Assembly (NCBI GenBank): GCA_036250195.1 | Contig: JAVHZZ010000009.1 | Coordinates: 40,391,824-40,455,823 of the forward strand | Direction of reading: 5' to 3' | Source: Mixophyes australis | Lineage: Eukaryota > Chordata > Amphibia > Anura > Limnodynastidae | DNA: 64,000 nt | In this document: positions 45,535 to 57,412 of the stretch, one piece after another | Layout: every line of letters begins with the position of its first letter | How positions within the stretch are numbered: the stretch's first letter is position 1 | The notes under the pieces: model-generated | Told to the model about the DNA's origin: nothing | Seen by the model: the letters and a program-made list of their open reading frames with translations, nothing else | The model's database searches: none | Position numbers and translations under genes: made by a program

Positions 45535-47826
45535 TTGATGAAAGCGTCCGCAAAATCCAAACACTATTTGTCAAATTCAACCTCAAATAGAAGATTAGCT
45601 TTTAATGTGAATAAGAGGATTAAGAGCAAAGTCTCTGATGAATGTAGTGATTTGTCCAAAAAAGGGAAAATAGCTAACATTCTATACATGACCCGCAGTG
45701 GCAAGACAAGGCTCAGACTATGCCCAATTTTTGCTTCTAAGGGTCCTGATACTGCTGGTACTGGTATACATACTACAATATCCATTGCAAAATAGAGTGC
45801 CAAACACGGTCATGCATCTTCCTTAACTTCCCATGCACCTTCTCACTCAGAGTGTAGGTCTGTCACTGTCACTTCCAAAACAGCCAAATAAGTGCCTGAA
45901 AATAACTCTGAATCTGAAGGACATCTTGAACACTCACAGAATCCTGAGGAGAGTCTAAAAAGGGTATCCATGAGTGCTATATGTAAGTCTGATGTTTAAG
46001 ATGTTGACACTGTCATTATAGAGCAGCCTCCTTTCAAAATTCTTCAACCATTTGAAAGTGTGAGGATGGGTAGTAGTGCTAGTAATATTGATGATATTTA
46101 ATTACACATAGAAATTGAGAAGGCTACTTTAAAATTTGAAAATGTGCAAGATGATGATGGGGATAAGTGTGGATCTGAAAGTGAATGTGTTGTACTTAAA
46201 AGAGATAAAGAGGAAGTTCATGATGATTGTGTTTAACTAAGGCATAGGCTGAAAAAAAGCACATCTTCTGTTTGGAAATATTTTTATCCCAATCCAGAAA
46301 ACATTTGTCAAGGCATCTGTAGCCTTTGTCAAGCCAAAATAAGTAGAGGTTGGGGCGTTGTTCATCTAGGCACCTCCTCCCTGTTACGCCAATTGCAGCG
46401 AGTTCATTCAAGTCGTGTTTCCAAATGTGGCAATTTGTGTATAGTAGTAAGCAGCCCTATATCAGGTAGCAGCCAAATGGACAGACCAGCATCCAATTTT
46501 CTAATTCCAATTGACTTCCCTAATGCAATCCATGATACCAAAGAGACATCCTTGCATGCTACAGCTGCTGCTGCTGGGGGTGAAACATCTATACAGAAGG
46601 GGAGTAAGAAGAATAAACATAGTTTTACACAAGTGGCTGTGAAGCAAGCGTTTGGAAGTGGAAACAAGAATGACAATCAGCATCCTGCTGCACAGCAGAT
46701 CACTAAAGCCATGACACATATGTTATCATTGGATGTGCATCCAATTTCCGCCATCAGTGCATCAGGTTTTAGCCAATTAGTTCAGGTCATCTGTCCACGC
46801 TACTAAATGCCATCCTGAACATCAATTCCTCATGCAGTCTTTGGTCAAGCCAAAGACTGCATGACAGTGACAAGCCACTGGGTAGGTGGACAGCAGCAGC
46901 GCCAGTAGCTTCACCATTCTTCTCCTCATCTTTTCAGCATAGTAGAGGTAGCACTCAATGACAGGTTATTCACAGACAATCTACACTTTGTAACGCTAAT
47001 TTCACAAAGAATCATACCAGTGTCAATCTGTTGGAAAAACTGAGGAATGTCACAGCAAAATGGTTCACCCCACTAAGACTCAGGATTCCTTATTGACGAT
47101 AAGGGAACCAACATTGTGTGTGCATTAGGACTTGGTAAATTTCACTATGTACTATGCTTTGCATACACAACAAACTTGGTGGTGCAGAAGTTCTTAAAAA
47201 AATGAGAGGTGATGCTGTTTGTAGCCCGTTTCCTGGCATTTTCGACAGTCAGCGACTGCTGTAGAACATTGCAGCGGCTGCAAAAGAAATATCATCTGCC
47301 ATGACCCCAACTGTAGCAAGAGGTAGCAACAAGGTGGAATTTAATACTTTATATGCTTCAACGACTAGAGGAAAAGCAACAAGCCATCAAGACCTACACA
47401 TCAAAACATGAGATAGGGATGTTATCTTACTCCAGTACATTGTAGAATCCTTACTGTTTTTTGCAAGCTACTGAAGCCATTTGAAATCGTAACAAATTAA
47501 GTGAGTTCAAACACTGTCAGCCTGAGTCAAGTCATAACCCTCAATAAAACTACTGGAAAAGCCGATGGAGAAGTTGAAGGTGGAGATGAAACCTAGTGAC
47601 TCTGCTAAGTATGTCGGCCTTGTTAATGGAGTTCTTTTTTCACTTTATCAGTACCCAAAAGTTTGCAGCATTTTGAAATTAGATCACTATATTTTGACAA
47701 CTTTGCTGGATCCTAGATTTACACTTTATTCTTGTATATGGGGCTATAAAAAAATTTCAATTATTGGATATTGATCTTGGCAAGGGGCTTAATATAAAAA
47801 AAGGATTTATTGAGAAATGATTTCTA
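45535..47826 (+). pseudogene. hAT BED-type transposase, third copy (broken, C-terminus lost)
   Basis: The plus strand reads 'SKKGKIANILYMTRSGKTRL', matching the N-terminal 'HKLANMPFTTRSGKERLRPG' of the 2773-7260 copy. The BED finger is at about 46260-46405 ('SSVWKYFYPNPENICQGICS', HLG). The linker ends in 'HMLSLDVHPIS' (46710-46750). 'GFLIDDKGTNIVCALG' (near 47085-47130), 'QEVATRWNLILYMLQRLEEK' (near 47320-47380) and 'DHYILTTLLDPRF' (47680-47720) are core and late segments in changing frames. It stops where the Tc1 element begins (47827), and I cannot find the dimerisation region on the far side. Many stops; not functional. Confidence 0.82.
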
Positions 47827-47899
47827 CAGTATATGGACAAAAGTATTTGGCCACACCTGTTAATTAAGGTGTTTCAATCAGACCTACTGCCCGAGGTGT

Positions 47900-48464
47900 T
47901 GTCACGGACTTACCTTCTCCGCCGCTGGTCCGGATGCCGCACTTCCGGATTCGGCGGTCACATGACCGCAACCCGGAGGCAGGGAATTCAAACCTGCCAG
48001 CATAAAATCTTCACTCTGACACTCAGTGAGTGTCAGAGCAACATCTATTGTTCCTGGCTCCTGTTCCCTGTGGAATCCTGACTCCTAGACTTCTGCAGAC
48101 TCCTGTGTATTGACTCCTGCCTGTTTGACTATTCTCCAGTCCTTGTGTACCGATCCGGCTTGCTGACTACGCTTCTGTTCTGGTGACCCGTGTACCGACC
48201 CCGCCTGATTGACCCCGTGCTTGCCTTCTGATATGTCTGCATTGCCTTCCTGTGTACCGATCCGTCCCGTTGACCACGCTACTCCTGCTCCACTACACTG
48301 CACTACATCTAAGGATGAACCTGAGGACCGTGACCTGCGACTCCTGACAGCAAAGCCCACCCCGCCTTGCGGCGGTTCTTGGTGAACATCGGGGAGATCG
48401 TTAGACTCCCCACCTCAGGTAAGCCAGCTATATTAGATTGTAGTACATCCAGACATCCGTTATA
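47900..48464 (+). mobile_element. solo LTR nested in the Tc1 element, Gypsy-like
   Basis: The 565-bp segment starts TGTCACGGACTTACC; GGTGT flanks it (47895-47899 and 48465-48469). The end reads 'catccgttata' where CA would be expected, which a single C-to-T change explains (inference). The Tc1 sequence is continuous once it is removed. It has a TATA-like 'gcataaaatc', repeated 'ttgacc' and 'gtgtaccgatccg' words, and a start like the LTR at 19739. No internal genes adjoin it. Confidence 0.8.
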
Positions 48465-48524
48465 GGTGTATAAAATCAAACACCTAGCCATGCAGTCTCC
48501 ATTTGCAAACATTTGTAATACAAA

Positions 48525-49533
48525 ATGAGTCGTTCTGAAGAGCTCAGTGACTTCAAGCATGGTACTTTGATAGGATTCCACGTTTGCAATAAGACGGTTC
48601 ATAAAATTTGATCCCTGCTGGATATTCCATGGTCAACTGTAAGTGATATTATTAGAAAGTGGAAGCCTTTAGGAACAACAGCAATTCAGCCACAAAGCGG
48701 AAGACCAAGTAAAATCACAGAGCGGGGTCAAGGACTGCTAAGATGCATGGTGCGTAAAATGCTCTTCTGAATACATAGCTGAAGAGCTCTGAACTTCCAC
48801 TGGCATTAATGTAAGCACAAAAACTGTGCAGCAGGAGCTTTATGGAATGGGTTTCCATGACCGAGTACCTGTATGCAAGCCTCACATCACCAAGACCAAT
48901 GCCAAGCATCAGATGGAGTGGTGTAAAGCACACCAACACTAAACAGTGGAGCAGTGGAAATATGTTGTGTGGAGTGACGAATCACACTTCTCTGTTTGGC
49001 AGTCAGATAGGTGAGTCTGGGCTTGGCTGAAGTCAGGATAACGTTACATGCCTGACTGCATTATGCCAACTGTGAAGTTTGGTGGTGAAGGGATAATGGC
49101 ATGGGGCTGTTTTTCAGGGTTTGGGCTAAGCCCCTTATATCCAGTGAAGGGCAAACTTAATGCTTCAGCATACCAAGTAATTTTGGACAATGCTATGCTT
49201 CCAACTTTGTGGCATCAGTTTGGGAAAAGTCCTTATTCATTCCAACATGACTGTGCCCCAGTGCACAAAGCAAGGTTTACAAAGACATGGTTTGATGAAC
49301 TTGACTGGCCCGCACAGAGCCCTGACCTGAACCCCATTGAACACCTTTGGGATGAACTGGAATGGAGATTACGAGCCAGACCTTCTCGTCCAACATCAGT
49401 GTCTGACCTCATAAATGCTCTAAAGAATGAAAGGGCACAAATTCCCACAGAAGCACTCCAACATCTTGTGGAAAGCCTTCCAAGAAGAGTGGAAGCTGTT
49501 ATCGCTGCAAAAGGGAGACCAACTGCATATTAA
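48525..49533 (+). pseudogene. Tc1-type transposase (broken)
   Basis: The start 'MSRSEELSDFKHGT' at 48525 is followed by helix-turn-helix text ('WSTVSDIIRKWKPLG', 'QPQSGRPSKITERG') with stops at about 48610 and 48770. The catalytic part is clean in 49048-49533, with '[12 protein letters not shown]', 'HDCAPVHKA' and '[15 protein letters not shown]', ending naturally at TAA. The second Asp and the Glu are 29 residues apart, whereas this family has 34 (DD34E), so five residues were lost in frame near 49300. It would bind Tc1 terminal repeats and cut at TA if intact; it is not. Confidence 0.88.
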
Positions 49534-49611
49534 AGTATATGTATTTTAATACAATGTCATTACTGTTGGTGTAATGGTCAAGTGTCTGAATACTTTTATC
49601 CATATAGTGTA

Positions 49612-50268
49612 TATAAATAGCAATCAAGTACACTCGTGATTACTTTTTACAAATCTTTTGTGCCACATGTATTCTAACAGTTGTGCCTTTTAAATGTGAA
49701 TATTTCCTGAGATTTTTATACTTTTACATTAATGCCATGCTTCCACAAATTTATTCAGTTTGTTATCTACATGACATTTTGATTGGCTGGATATACTTCA
49801 GTAGGTGTACAGCAAGAATAACATGAATTGACTGTAGCCAAATCTAGGAGCTTTTCCAAATGTGATTGTGCTTGGCTATTAGGAATTACGTAACACGTGT
49901 AAGGATTTGCTGAGAATATTTGTCAATAATGTTCTGCATAATCTGGCTAGGTTAATTCTGCAGTATTACTTGTATGATAATTAGCTTATGTGAAATATAT
50001 ATTTTGCAATTTGATTTGTTTGTAAGACTGTCATTCATGTTTTTCCCGACCCTGATTTGCAAATTATCTTCTATTCCTCGATCATATTTATTTGATATTC
50101 TAAGCAATTTATAGTTATATAAACTGTGACCTGCCATGCTAGAACATCCTGGCGAAGTCCTTGGTGAAGAAACGCAGAGAGACGTGACTTGAAGTTCCCA
50201 AAGACACACTTGACTGTTGCACAATTGATTGATACATGAAATTGATGCAACCTACATTCCTTGCCTCT
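49612..50268. other. no gene recognised
   Basis: AT-rich sequence between the Tc1 element and the provirus. Nothing of the hAT C-terminus could be found here. Confidence 0.45.
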
Positions 50269-50272
50269 GCTT

Positions 50273-50703
50273 TGCCGGGGTACTGAGGCTTGGTGCCCCT
50301 ACTATCAATCTCTGATAACCTGATTTCCTATGTGGTATTTTGCCGTCGACAGCAAAGTGGAGAAATGAAATACAAACAAGGTGTTGCAGTTTCAAAATCA
50401 GCTCTGAGGGTCCATGCAAGCTGATCCTTTATTATACATAGTGACCAGCATTAACTGGTTAACGACAAGGACATATAAGGAAATCTCTTTAGCTCAGCAA
50501 ATATACATATAAGCCCACATCCTCTGTTCAGCATTACATGCTTTTCCTGCCAGCTGCTTCCTTCAGTCTGGGGTCCTGCTGCTGTCTGTTCCATAGGAAG
50601 CATCTGTTTTTTTTCTTCAAAGCGTAGTCCTGTATAGTTTTTTTTTAAGGCATTTCACATATTTGTACATCTTAATAACTATCAATTATTTTATACTCTC
50701 ACA
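50273..50703 (-). repeat. 3' LTR of the provirus
   Basis: 431 bp; on the minus strand it starts TGTGAGAGTATAAAATAATT and ends in CCCCGGCA. Against the 5' LTR it has two substitutions (50275 and 50284) and one-base length differences in two T-runs. It carries an AATAAA polyadenylation signal (TTTATT on the plus strand near 50428) and TATA-like 'cttatatg' words. Confidence 0.95.
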
Positions 50704-50716
50704 ATCCCCTCTTTTT
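50704..50716 (-). promoter_or_regulatory. polypurine tract
   Basis: On the minus strand the bases directly before the 3' LTR read AAAAAGAGGGGAT, the expected position and composition of the primer for plus-strand DNA synthesis in retroviruses. Confidence 0.88.
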
Positions 50717-50873
50717 ATTACATTAAACAAATATACATGTGTTTCCTGACCCTTCCTATCATGTCATGATACAGGGCTACCTAATCTCAAGCTACATTTA
50801 TCCCGACTTTGACCTAAAGTCTCCATGGGGATAGAGAATTGATCATTCATAAGAGAAAGTATCCTTGCATCAT

Positions 50874-52904
50874 TTATTCTTTCCCTAGCAGTATTTCACT
50901 GCAGTATACACATGTTATTTTTGCTTGATAGGGGTTCTTCCATTTACATGAGGTACATACTTTTTGAGTTTGATTAAAATATGTTGGTACCGGAGTCATG
51001 GCTTGATTAACCATTTTCCTAAACCTACAGGACAAATAACAATTCCACACAATCAACAGGATCAAAACCATTATTATTACCAGTATTGGATGGAGCATTA
51101 CCTTAAAAATACCTGTTGCAGTGGGGGAATTACCTATGAACACATCCCACCAATGGTGTTGCAGATTATCTTTTAATTCACGAGCTACATATTTTAATTC
51201 CCGTGCTTCTATTACTGTCTGCATTTGTGCATGATTAGCTGAATAGTTTACCTGTGCCAAATGTTCTGCCAGGTGCTGGGTGTTGTTTATAGCATTGATT
51301 ATGCCCTGAAGATTAATAGTCAAGTTATAGGAGGGTAATTTAATTGGGATAAATTGCTGATATATATTGTCTCCCCTATCCTTATAGAATATATAAGTCT
51401 CATTCCTCCATATTAGATGAGTAACATTTTGGATACATCCTGAAAATGGGTTAGTCAAGTTATACATTTCTATAGTTTGTTTATCATGGGTTACTAAGCA
51501 CACTATTTGTGGTGCTACTTCTATAAACATATCATTTCTCCTGTCATGGAGCTCCCAATTACAGACACTAGTTGGATGTTCTAGCTTACAAGGTTCATAA
51601 ACTTGAGTGTTTTGGGAGCACACTATTCCATTGTCTGTATTTGAACACAATCCTAAGTTATGTGTGTTGTTATTATCATCTATATACTTCCCTCTTATCT
51701 GCGGGGTCCATAATTGTGTTCCACCGACCTGGGCATAGAGTGGGACAGGCAATATGAGGAATTTACACATTATCTCAGTCCTCAGTATACTGTATGTCTG
51801 AAAACTTCCTATGCACCAGTTTTCTGTACACTTCACACCCATTCCATCAGTTTGAATCCATAGCTGCGTAGCTACATTAAACATATTTCTATATACCAGT
51901 TCATTGTTAATCATTAATTGAGTTTGAGCGTTACTCTTTTGTATTTTCTGATACAGTGTCTTAATTCAGCATTCAGTCCAGTTAAACATCAAGGAGATAT
52001 TTACATCTATTCCTAAGGAATTGAAAAATGTTGCATTAAATATCTGTAAATATTCTTTGTCCCATAATATTAGTTTCTGCAAAGGCGTGAAAACTGTGGG
52101 CATCCACTGTGCCTGCATGGTGATTACCTTGTTTATATCTTCTCCTGCTGCACTCATCTTATTACTCAATGTTTCTATGTCTATACTGTTAAGTACCCCC
52201 ATTCCAGTACCTGTTGCCCCCAATAATGTGTCATACCACTCCCTTTTCTTCCTATTTTGGCACATGGGATCAAGAGGGAATGTGATATTGAAAGTGTGCT
52301 GGGTTGCATATTTCCTAGTACCTATATTTCTGCAAGTAGAGGGCACCTTGATTAGAGTATCATTAATGATTCTTGGCTTGGGGTCTAATATGTATAGTCT
52401 TTTCATGAGTACATACTCCCCTGGTATCTCAGTACTGTTGGTACACATCATCATCAAATCCCCTATTCCCTTCCACGCCCTTCCTATAGGTACTGTATTA
52501 TTATTGGAGCCATTTACACACTTGAGGGCTTCTATCCAGGCTTGGGTATACCCTTTTAATTTGATAAATGGTTCAGTGCAGCATATTATGGGAGTACTAT
52601 TAGTCATGGTCATAGTATCATTTTCCCCTGGTGCCTAAAAATGATGGGGTTCATTCCTCCCTGCTGTTTCTACAAACCCATGGCCACCAGTAAATGTAAA
52701 GTTTAACAACAGGGATATGGAATCATTCTTCTACTACTTCCTGTTCCTACATCTACCATCGCACATTCTTCTTGATTACTTGATTTATTCCATATCATAC
52801 CTGCACATTTGGTTAAGTCTACCTTCTTAACTTTATTTCCTCTGTATATACATTATCTGTACTGTTACTAGTGCTATGCACATTATCACTCAAAAAGGAT
52901 TCAT
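50874..52904 (-). pseudogene. retroviral env (one internal stop, N-terminus eroded)
   Basis: A single frame, 52613-50874, is broken only by a TGA at 51968-51966; upstream to 52904 the text is eroded and has stops. The part before the stop has many N-glycosylation sites and a furin-like RKKR (residues 121-124 of the open part) followed by a Gly-rich stretch, placing the surface/transmembrane cut there. The second part has numerous Cys and NxT/S sites, a hydrophobic membrane segment (about residues 272-292 of 346) and a cytoplasmic tail with two CxxC pairs. The ATG at 52904 overlaps the pol stop as ATGA. It is an Env-type glycoprotein; the lineage was not assigned. Confidence 0.88.
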
Positions 52905-55516
52905 GGTGCTTCAATTTTCACTGTCAGCTTTTTGCAGTGAGATGCGTGGACCCAGGTGTCTCGTCCTCCTAACTTAACAGAAGTGGGAGTAGTCAAGACC
53001 ACTTGATATGGACCATCAAATGTGGGTTCCAAAGTTTTCCTCATGTGCCTTTTTAGGTAGACCCAATCTCCTGGTTGCAAGGCATGTGTTCCTGTATCGT
53101 TATTTGGATCTGGAATGGAGGAGAAAACTTGAGAGTGCACATTAGTCATTATCTTTGTAAGCTGTATTAAATAATCAGTTAGATCTGCATGATTATGTTG
53201 CAATTGCTGAGGAAAATAACACCCTGTCTTCTGGGCTCCCCCAAACAACATTTCATAAGGGGACAACTTATGCTTCTTTCCTGGTGTTGTTCTAACTGAA
53301 TATAGAGCTAAAGGTAGACAATCTAACCAGGTTTTTCCTGTTTCTGCAATCATTTTCTGAATTTTTAACTTTAATGTGCCATTCAATCTTTCCACTTTTC
53401 CACTTGCCTGCGGCCTATACGGGGTATGAAAGGCATGCTGTATCCCCATATCCTTCATTATATTTTGCATTACTTCCCCCGTAAAATGCGATCCTCGGTC
53501 TGATTCTATTATTTCAGGTATTCCATACCTGCAAATTACCTCACTTATCAGTTTCTTGGCAGTGTTTTTAGCTGTCGCCTTAGCCACTGCCCAGGCATCT
53601 GGCCAATTTGAGAATAGATCTGTATACACAAGGACTTACTCGTATGTTCCTACCCTAGGTAGCTGTATATAGTCAATCTGCAATCTCTGAAATGGGTACA
53701 ATGGCTTTGGTGTGTTCTGTGGTGTTTTCACTACCTGACCTGGATTGTATTTTCCGCATATCACACAGGCTGCTGCATATGCCATAGCAGCTGCATTGAA
53801 TCCTGGTGCTACCCAATGTCGTAAGACAATATTGGTCATAGCTTCTTTAGAATGGTGGACCAGCCCATGTGCCAATTGAGTCATCATAGGGTATAGGCTT
53901 CTGGGCAGACAATACTTATTATCTGTTCTCCAGAGCCCTCCCTGACATGTAGCACCTTCCTTTATCCATGCTTTTTTGTCTATTGAGGAGACTTGTTCCT
54001 GGAACTTTTGCAGTATGTCAAGGGTTACAGGCTCTACAGGGTTTTTACCCTGTATCACATGACAGACCTGCACCCTGGGCATATGGGCTGCCTGTTTAGC
54101 AGCAGCATCTGCCTTGGCATTTCCCGTAGCCTCCCAAGTCTTTTCTTTAGTGTGTGCCTGGACTTTCAATATAGCTACCTTCTTGGGTAGCTGCAGAGCT
54201 CTAAACAGAGCCCTTATCTGTTCTGCATGCTTGATAGGTTTTCCTGCTGACCCCACAAAATCCCTGCTCTTCCATATTGGCCCAAAATCATGGGCCACAC
54301 CATATGCATACCTGGAGTCTGTGTATATGTTAGCTGTTTGGTTTTCTGCCATTATACATGCCTCAGTGAGTGCATGCAACTCCGCCTCTTGTGCTGAGCA
54401 GAAAGGTGGGAGTGGTTGTTGTATCAAAGTCTCTTCCAGGGTGGTCACAGCATACCCTGTGTGTGGTGACCCTTCATAATAATACCTGGAACCGTCAACA
54501 AATAAGTTCCAATCTGCATTAGGTATAGGGACATCTGTCACATTTTCTAATTCCTTCATTTCTAGCTTCATTAGTTCAGCACAGTCATGTGACTCAGAAA
54601 AGGGAAAATTTTTGTGTGTATTTTGTCTGGTACTGATACATTCCTCCCTTTCTGATTCATCAAGGGTGGGTAGGTCCCCACCCACCTCTCTCCCCTCTGT
54701 TGAACCTGCTTCAACTGGAAACAGTGTAGCAGGTTCAAAACTGTGCATCTTTTAATTGTTGCATGTGCATGACTTAATAATGACCCCTTATACTTAGTGA
54801 GCCTTGCTGTGGACAGATGCTTTGTTCTTGCTTGGTTTAGTATTTCTGTAACTGCATGTGGGAGCAGTATAGTTAAGGGGTGGTCTAGTACTATATCTGC
54901 CACCTTATCTTTTAGCAAGGCTGTGGCTGCCACCGCCCTTATGCAGGACGGGGCTCCTCTTATGATACTGTCTAGATGTAATGAATAGTAAGCCAGCGGT
55001 CTCTGTTTATGTGAGTGTACCTGTGAAAGGACCCCTTGTGCGTGTCCCTTAGATTCATTGCAGAACAAGGTAAATGGCTTATCATATTGTGGTAATCCTA
55101 ACACTGGTGCCTGCACAATGGCTTGTTTTTAATGTTTCAAATGATGTCAGTTGTGATTCAGTTAAATATATCCTGGATCCTTTTACCTCACTAAGAGCAT
55201 CATAGAGGGGTTGCATTAGGAGGGATGCTCCAGCAATCCATTCCCTGCAGTACCCTACCAAACCTAGGAATGCCCTTAATTCCTTGGAGTTCTGTGGTGG
55301 CTTTACCTGCTGGATTGCAGTTATCCTGTCCTGTGTGAGGTGTCTGGTACCTTGTGAGATGCAATGTCCTAAAAATATTACCTTACTCTGCGCTGCTTTT
55401 ATTTTTGTTGGTGATACCTTGCAATTTTGCTGCCCTAAGAAGTTAATTAATGATGTAGTCTCTTCCTGACACCTCTCATTCATTTGGCAACATGGTAATA
55501 AGTTATCTACATATTA
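52901..55516 (-). pseudogene. retroviral pol, C-terminal two-thirds (RT end, RNase H, integrase)
   Basis: 55516-55082 begins with a stop beside a YVDN motif (55502-55513, catalytic YxDD with the last Asp changed), then 'KVIFLGHCISQGTRHLTQDR', the RT thumb. 55116-54571 continues in another frame ('FTLFCNESKGHAQGVL', 'DHPLTILLPHAV'). 54748-53636 holds RNase H with Asp85, Glu123, Asp144, Asp213 and the integrase HHCC finger and first Asp. A TAA at 53638-53636 interrupts before 53629-52901, which has the remaining Asp44 and Glu80, 35 residues apart, and a GPY/F-like end. It has one stop within integrase and two frame changes upstream. Protease and most of RT are absent. Confidence 0.9.
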
Positions 55517-55532
55517 GAAGAGTGTCTTGTTT

Positions 55533-55790
55533 TTATTCAACAGCTGCTGGAGCCTGTTCTAGTAATTGTGTACAATGTATTAAACACCTCTGTCCCCAGA
55601 ACCTACAGTTTTGTTTTTGTTTTTTTTGTTTGTTTGTTTTTTTTCCTACTCCAGCAAGACCAGCTACTTCATTTATTTGATTTTGTGAAATAGCCTGTGT
55701 CACTGAATCTCCTGCATCCAACATATCGTTGTATGCGGGTGGGGCAGGAGGTTCTTTTGGTTTCAATTCACCTGGTCTAGGGGTCTGACA
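55533..55790 (-). pseudogene. gag late-domain scrap fused to RT scrap through an A-rich junction
   Basis: The minus strand reads 'PKEPPAPPAYNDMLDAG', a Pro-rich segment with a PPxY late-domain motif as found in retroviral gag between matrix and capsid. After 'AGLAGVG' follows an A-rich run (plus strand T-rich, 55614-55650), then 'CLIHCTQLLEQAPAA', which resembles RT just before the YxDD loop. Capsid, nucleocapsid, protease and the front of RT are therefore deleted at the A-rich junction. An 85-kDa-scale pol product cannot be made from this locus. Confidence 0.72.
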
Positions 55791-57412
55791 TTAAATCACA
55801 CACAAATGTTCACCTAACATTCTCTCAGCTGAATATCGTTTCAGCAGGCATACAATTATCCATAGAGGCAACACCAAAAAAAATAAATAAATCATTTGCA
55901 CCTACAGTAGACCTAAATGACCTAGCTGGAATCCTAACATTGTACCACAAGTCAAATTACTGACAAAAAATCCCTTCAAATCAATATCCAGAAATGTGGT
56001 AAAATTATACTAATACAAATTTAAAAATGGAAAAGCAGAAAAGATTATTCTTTCAGTAATCCACAAAACACTCTCTTTCTTGCTAAAAGAGGAAGAAAAA
56101 AATAAATATAACTGATATGTTACAGCATAGAGTTGTGGAACTACAAGTCCCAGCATTCAATTAGCTTCAGATTCAATTATGTTGTTACCACTGCTGAGAT
56201 ATTTCAATTACTCTTGAATTACCGAAGCACACGTGAAAACCTTTTTTCTATCAACCACATATATTGTCAAATAAATCCTTCCCTTTCACACTGAACACTG
56301 AACAAACTGGGGAGAGAATCTGCAACTTCATTCCCCCTCTGCTCATATCCACCCTCCATTTCTCAACACACTGAAGTCTTTTACACAGAATAGGAAGGGG
56401 AAGACATTCCATTCTCTGTCTCTGTCCCTGTCACTCACAGGTTGTAAGACAGAAACATAACAAAAAATAAAAAAAAAATAAAAAAATATGCACAATGTGT
56501 AATTTGTCTTTTCTTTTTCCTAATTCATTTTGCACAACCAATACAAAAAGTATTATATCTGGCGCAAAAGAGAATATATGAAAAATAAGACTGCAGCTAA
56601 AGATAGTCCAGTGCAATTCTCAAGTTCCAATAGCCAAAAATAGAATCACCCTCTGAATTTAAAAGGCTTTCTCGAATTTCTACCAGCACAAATACTGTTA
56701 ACTCTAAATCCTTCAGTGGCTAATTTAAATATTATTGTACACCTTTCTTCAACAACAGACATATAAAGCAATATGTCAAAATATAACAAATACAAACAAT
56801 GAATCTTATCAGAACCAGAAGGGTGAGTATTCTTGAACCTTCACATCAAACTGGTGAATCTTAGAAGACACAGAAATAACAACGACCTTTTTAGAGCAGA
56901 ATAAAACTTCTACCCACCGCGGTTTTGTCGTTCCTAGTTCTGCCTCTCCCCGACTCCTTCACAATTTTTCAGGAAGATTTTCGAAGCTCACTGTGGCCTC
57001 TAAGTATGTTAAAGGCAATAGACCTTTTGCCACCAGTAAAATCCCTTCTAATTCAGGCGTACGGTACACACTGGAGAATTGATCTGAGACTCACACTGTT
57101 GTCTAGATTAATCAGTTCTGTTTTACTGAAACTGGTATACTAATATTTATACATAAAACCTGGCATACCCTCTTATGGTTATATACTATAATAATAAACA
57201 AAATCCTTTAAATTGTAGCTATTACCTTGCAACCAATTGAACAAAGACATCTGTAAATCTTTCTCACTTAGAGCAGGACAGACAGCTTATCTTGCTTATC
57301 TTTACTGAAAGTGAGTTATATCCAAATTTTTGAAGCATAACCGCTCATCCTTTAAATCTGTTAATCTAATTGGAATTTCTTTACCTACGAAGGTCTATAG
57401 TTAGTCATTTTT
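55791..57412. other. non-coding proviral interior with second leader-like segment
   Basis: No gag or pol coding text is readable in these 1.6 kb. 56908-56945 matches 58668-58712 of the 5' leader ('aaacttctacccaccgcggt' against 'aaacttcaactgctcaccgc', then 'ggttttgt' and 'gttcct'), so a leader-type sequence is present twice in the same orientation. 56131-56156 is a scrap of the MITE family at 25588. The piece may come from another provirus by recombination (inference). Confidence 0.6.

Larger units (their letters stand above)
47827..49609 (+). mobile_element. Tc1-like transposon interrupted by an LTR
   Basis: Ends are 'cagtatatggacaaaagtat' on the left and 'cactatatggataaaagtat' read inward on the right, next to TA at 47825-47826 and 49610-49611, as expected for Tc1/mariner insertion. 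Removing the LTR and its 5-bp duplication leaves about 1.2 kb, normal for Tc1. It contains the transposase relic at 48525-49533 and follows the third hAT relic directly. Confidence 0.9.

Noticed and set aside
52021..52638. A 205-codon plus-strand frame
   Set aside because: It is the complement of the env frame on the minus strand, which has the furin-like site and glycosylation pattern.
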